Shown: piece by piece, positions 6,033-8,325 of the stretch | Layout of the letters: each line of letters begins with the position of its first letter | Position numbering within the stretch: position 1 is the first letter of the stretch | Assembly (NCBI GenBank): GCA_021775385.1 | Contig: JAJFHW010000112.1 | Location: 1 to 8,325 of the forward strand | Origin: Hyphomicrobiales bacterium | GTDB lineage: Bacteria; Pseudomonadota; Alphaproteobacteria; Rhizobiales; HXMU1428-3 | DNA length: 8,325 nucleotides | Reading direction: 5' to 3' | Notes under the pieces: generated by a model | Database searches by the model: none | What the model was told of the DNA's origin: nothing | What the model saw: only the letters and a program-made list of their open reading frames with translations | Program-made: the position numbers and the translations under genes

Positions 6033-6812
6033 ATGGATGACTTTTTAATTCGCGCAGCACTTGGTGGCATTGGTATGGCCTTAATTGCCGCGCCGCTTGG
6101 GTGTTTTGTTGTCTGGCAACGTATGGCTTATTTTGGTGAGACCATTGCTCATTCAGGACTGCTTGGAGTGGCGTTTGGGTTGCTCGTGTCAATCAATCCA
6201 ACGGTTGGTGTTTTTCTTGCTGCTGTGATGGTCACTTTTGGCTTGCGTGCCGTTGAGCGCACCACATATTTAGCTAAAGATACGGCCCTTGGTTTATTAG
6301 CGCATGTGGTATTGGCACTTGGACTTATTGTGACAAGCCAATTTCAATCTCTGCAAGTTGATTTGATGGGCATTTTATTTGGAGATATTCTTGCTATTTC
6401 AAACCTTGACCTATTTATGGTTGGGGGTGGAATTCTGGCCATTTGGGGGCTTGTTGCCTGGCTGTGGCAAGACCTCTTAGCACTCAGCATTGATCGTGAA
6501 CTTGCCCTTGCTGAAGGGGTTCATGTTGGCCGGGTTGATTTTTTATTTTCCTTGGCGATTGCAGGGACAATCGCTCTTTCTATGAAGCTGGTTGGTTTAA
6601 TGCTCGTCACAGCGATGCTGATTATTCCAGCGGCCGCTGCGATGGGAGTGTCTCGAACACCGGAGCAAATGGTTGTTTATACAGGTTTTATTTCTTGCCT
6701 TTCGGTCATTTGTGGTTTGTTAGCCTCACTTTATATTGACATCCCAACGGGTCCAGCGATTGTAGTTTCAATGGCGTTCTTCTTTTTGTTAACCAGTTTT
6801 GTTAAACGATAA
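6033..6812 (+). CDS. znuB: Zinc ABC transporter permease ZnuB
   Basis: This is the membrane subunit of the zinc importer (ABC-3 permease family), 259 residues, close to the family's usual size. Hydrophobic segments lie near residues 10-28, 38-53, 57-73, 84-101, 107-123, 127-145, 168-204 (long enough for two helices), 213-235 and 240-256. Family-typical stretches include ETIAHSGLLGVAFG (36-49), GILFGDIL (113-120) and the cytoplasmic loop DRELALAEGV (154-163), which probably contacts ZnuC. The gene follows znuC after one base. No intrinsic terminator is obvious in the 100 bp after its stop, so where the operon ends is unclear. Confidence 0.95.
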   Translation: MDDFLIRAALGGIGMALIAAPLGCFVVWQRMAYFGETIAHSGLLGVAFGLLVSINPTVGVFLAAVMVTFGLRAVERTTYLAKDTALGLLAHVVLALGLIVTSQFQSLQVDLMGILFGDILAISNLDLFMVGGGILAIWGLVAWLWQDLLALSIDRELALAEGVHVGRVDFLFSLAIAGTIALSMKLVGLMLVTAMLIIPAAAAMGVSRTPEQMVVYTGFISCLSVICGLLASLYIDIPTGPAIVVSMAFFFLLTSFVKR

Positions 6813-6835
6813 AGTACTAAAGGCTTAGGCTCTTT

Positions 6836-6879
6836 GGAATTCAATAAAGGTACCCTAGGGAATTGAATAAAGGTAACCC
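6836..6879. repeat. Tandem near-identical 20/21-bp direct repeat
   Basis: GGAATTCAATAAAGGTACCC (6836-6855) is followed 3 bp later by a copy at 6859-6879 that differs by C to G in the GAATTC part and by one inserted A (GGTAACCC). The joint contains the 8-bp palindrome CCCTAGGG (6853-6860), and ATTCAAT (6839-6845) can pair with ATTGAAT (6862-6868). The repeat starts 24 bp after the znuB stop. Its role is unknown; replication slippage or a degenerate repeat element are both possible. Confidence 0.6.
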
Positions 6880-6921
6880 GCTATTTAATGTTCAAGCGCT
6901 ATTAAATCTGGTATTAACGGG

Positions 6922-7027
6922 CTAGAGCGTGTCACATTTTATTGAATTCAAAGTCACGCTTTATCTTTTTGTTTTGGCGTGTCTCTTTTAACAAAACCGG
7001 AATCCTCTTTTGTGCGACACGCTCTAG
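6922..7027. repeat. 106-bp palindromic intergenic element
   Basis: The element is bounded by a perfect 12-bp inverted repeat, CTAGAGCGTGTC (6922-6933) and GACACGCTCTAG (7016-7027). Inside are two further hairpins: AGCGTG (6926-6931) with CACGCT (6955-6960), around the perfect palindrome TTGAATTCAA (6942-6951); and GCGTGTC (6977-6983) with GACACGC (7016-7022), which contains ACAAAA (6991-6996) with TTTTGT (7008-7013). Read on the minus strand it resembles an intergenic repeat I recall as widespread in Rhizobiales (hairpin with CAAAAG and GGTTTTG, then an AAAACAAA linker, then a TAAAGCG hairpin). It ends 23 bp before the ispG start. I see no encoded protein and no transposase. Confidence 0.65.
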
Positions 7028-7050
7028 ATTTTAAGTGAAAGGTTTCCTTT

Positions 7051-8274
7051 GTGACACTCGTACCTCGGCATCAAACAACTTCTGTGACTGTTGGATCTGT
7101 TATCATTGGCGGCGATGCACCTGTCGTTGTTCAATCCATGACCAACACAGACACGGCTGATATTGAAAAGACCACTGAACAAGTCGCCGCTCTAGCACGC
7201 GCTGGTTCTGAATTGGTACGCATTACTGTCGATCGGGAAGAGGCTGCAAAAGCTGTGCCCTATATTCGCGATAATTTGGCGAAGATGAATATTGATGTGC
7301 CCCTTGTTGGAGACTTCCATTATATCGGGCATACGCTTCTCAATAATCACCCTGCAATGGCTGAGGCCCTTGCTAAATATCGGATTAATCCGGGCAATGT
7401 TGGTTTTAAGAAAAAACGAGACACGCAATTTTCTCAAATGATTGAAACAGCTTTGAAATTCGATAAGCCTGTTCGTATTGGAGTGAACTGGGGCTCACTT
7501 GACCAAGACTTACTCACTGGATTGATGGATGAGAATGCCAAACTCGACAAGCCAAAAGACGCGCGCGATGTAATGCATGAAGCCATTGTACAGTCTGCTC
7601 TCTTGAGTACTGAGCGAGCCAATGAACTTGGCATGGGGAATGAAAAAATTATCCTCTCAGCCAAGGTAAGTGCGGTGCAAGACCTTATTGCCGTTTATCG
7701 TTTGCTTGCTAGCCGCTCTAATAATGCGTTGCATTTGGGACTAACTGAGGCTGGCATGGGCTCGAAGGGAATTGTGGCGTCTACTGCTGGTCTGGCTATT
7801 CTTTTACAGGAAGGCTTTGGTGACACAATCCGCATTTCACTCACGCCAGAACCTGGCGGAGACCGGACAAAAGAAGTGCAAGTGGGGCAAGAGATTTTAC
7901 AATCGATGGGCCTGCGCGCTTTTATGCCTGTGGTAACCGCATGCCCTGGGTGCGGACGGACAACCAGCACAGTTTTTCAGGAACTGGCACAAGATATTCA
8001 AAATCATATTAATGCCAGCATGCCGAGCTGGAAGACAAAATATCCCGGTGTTGAAACCCTCAACTTTGCAGTGATGGGCTGTATTGTTAATGGTCCTGGC
8101 GAATCTAAACATGCTGATGTTGGCATTAGCCTACCCGGTACAGGTGAAACACCTGCAGCCCCTGTATTCATTGATGGGAAAAAAGCAATGACGTTACGGG
8201 GCGAGCGGATAGTAGAAGAGTTTCAAGAAATTGTTCAGGATTATATTGAAAACCGATTTGGGGATGGGGCGTAG
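7051..8274 (+). CDS. ispG: 4-hydroxy-3-methylbut-2-enyl diphosphate synthase IspG
   Basis: IspG (GcpE) is a cytosolic [4Fe-4S] enzyme that reductively converts 2-C-methyl-D-erythritol 2,4-cyclodiphosphate to HMBPP, the penultimate step of the MEP isoprenoid pathway. Family blocks include [14 protein letters not shown] (25-38), GDFHYIGH (87-94), [12 protein letters not shown] (109-120), [12 protein letters not shown] (141-152), [14 protein letters not shown] (227-240), and [14 protein letters not shown] (263-276). The cluster ligands are Cys298 and Cys301 ([10 protein letters not shown]) and Cys344, with Glu351 in [14 protein letters not shown] (343-356) as the fourth. The 407-residue length, greater than the roughly 372 of E. 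coli, fits the alphaproteobacterial form. The start is GTG at 7051, with GAAAGG about 8 nt upstream; the protein begins just before the conserved N-terminal block. The 106-bp palindromic element lies immediately upstream, so the promoter is inside or beyond it. Confidence 0.97.
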   Translation: MTLVPRHQTTSVTVGSVIIGGDAPVVVQSMTNTDTADIEKTTEQVAALARAGSELVRITVDREEAAKAVPYIRDNLAKMNIDVPLVGDFHYIGHTLLNNHPAMAEALAKYRINPGNVGFKKKRDTQFSQMIETALKFDKPVRIGVNWGSLDQDLLTGLMDENAKLDKPKDARDVMHEAIVQSALLSTERANELGMGNEKIILSAKVSAVQDLIAVYRLLASRSNNALHLGLTEAGMGSKGIVASTAGLAILLQEGFGDTIRISLTPEPGGDRTKEVQVGQEILQSMGLRAFMPVVTACPGCGRTTSTVFQELAQDIQNHINASMPSWKTKYPGVETLNFAVMGCIVNGPGESKHADVGISLPGTGETPAAPVFIDGKKAMTLRGERIVEEFQEIVQDYIENRFGDGA

Positions 8275-8325
8275 AGTTTTTTGCGATCAGCTTATCTGTG
8301 CTCGCTTACGCTCCGCTCAGGCTGA
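8275..8325. other. Short non-coding edge after ispG
   Basis: After the ispG TAG there is a run of six T (8277-8282) with no preceding stem, so it is not a recognisable terminator. The last 25 bp are GC-rich with repeated GCTC/CGCT units and end in TCAGGCTGA, a TCAG-G-CTGA palindrome cut by the window edge. It may be the start of a repeat element or terminator beyond the window. Confidence 0.3.

Noticed and set aside
6922..7027. Insertion sequence or transposon ends
   Set aside because: The 12-bp inverted repeats enclose only 82 bp, with no transposase and no clear target-site duplication outside, so I treat it as an intergenic palindromic repeat.
7192..8112. Several minus-strand open frames inside ispG
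   Set aside because: Shadows of a strongly conserved gene; compositions are artefactual.

Overview
The window reads as ordinary, moderately AT-leaning chromosome of an alphaproteobacterium. The IspG protein has the long alphaproteobacterial form, Zur and ZnuC are of proteobacterial type, and the intergenic element before ispG resembles a dispersed palindromic repeat that I recall from Rhizobiales (Hyphomicrobiales) genomes. The lineage is inferred from family resemblance only; no database was searched.

Layout. Positions 1-248 hold no convincing gene. They contain overlapping inverted repeats, a 24-bp imperfect direct repeat and a strong intrinsic terminator facing right, which probably ends a transcript entering from beyond the left edge. 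Three genes on the minus strand follow, in transcription order: a macro-domain protein (4348-3818), a fused retropepsin-like/RimK ATP-grasp protein (3781-2354), and an uncharacterised 654-residue protein (2213-249). The first two are 36 nt apart and look like one transcription unit. The third follows after a 140-nt gap and may have its own promoter.

Divergently, on the plus strand, lie zur (from 4540 or 4507), znuC and znuB. They encode a zinc-sensing repressor plus the ATPase and permease of a high-affinity zinc importer. ZnuC and ZnuB are 1 nt apart. The periplasmic zinc-binding partner ZnuA is not in the window. A 238-bp intergenic region with a direct repeat and a 106-bp structured palindromic element separates znuB from ispG, which encodes an iron-sulfur enzyme of the MEP isoprenoid pathway.

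How the genes fit together. The zur-znuCB block is a self-contained zinc homeostasis module and ispG is an unrelated housekeeping neighbour. The minus-strand pair is the most interesting part. One protein joins a putative glutamate-tail ligase to a putative protease of the kind that trims such tails. Its neighbour is a macro-domain protein whose fold motifs are intact but whose catalytic/ribose-binding loop is replaced. A role in glutamate-directed or ADP-ribose-linked protein modification is a hypothesis, not something the sequence proves. I see no clear evidence of a mobile element, CRISPR array, tRNA or rRNA.
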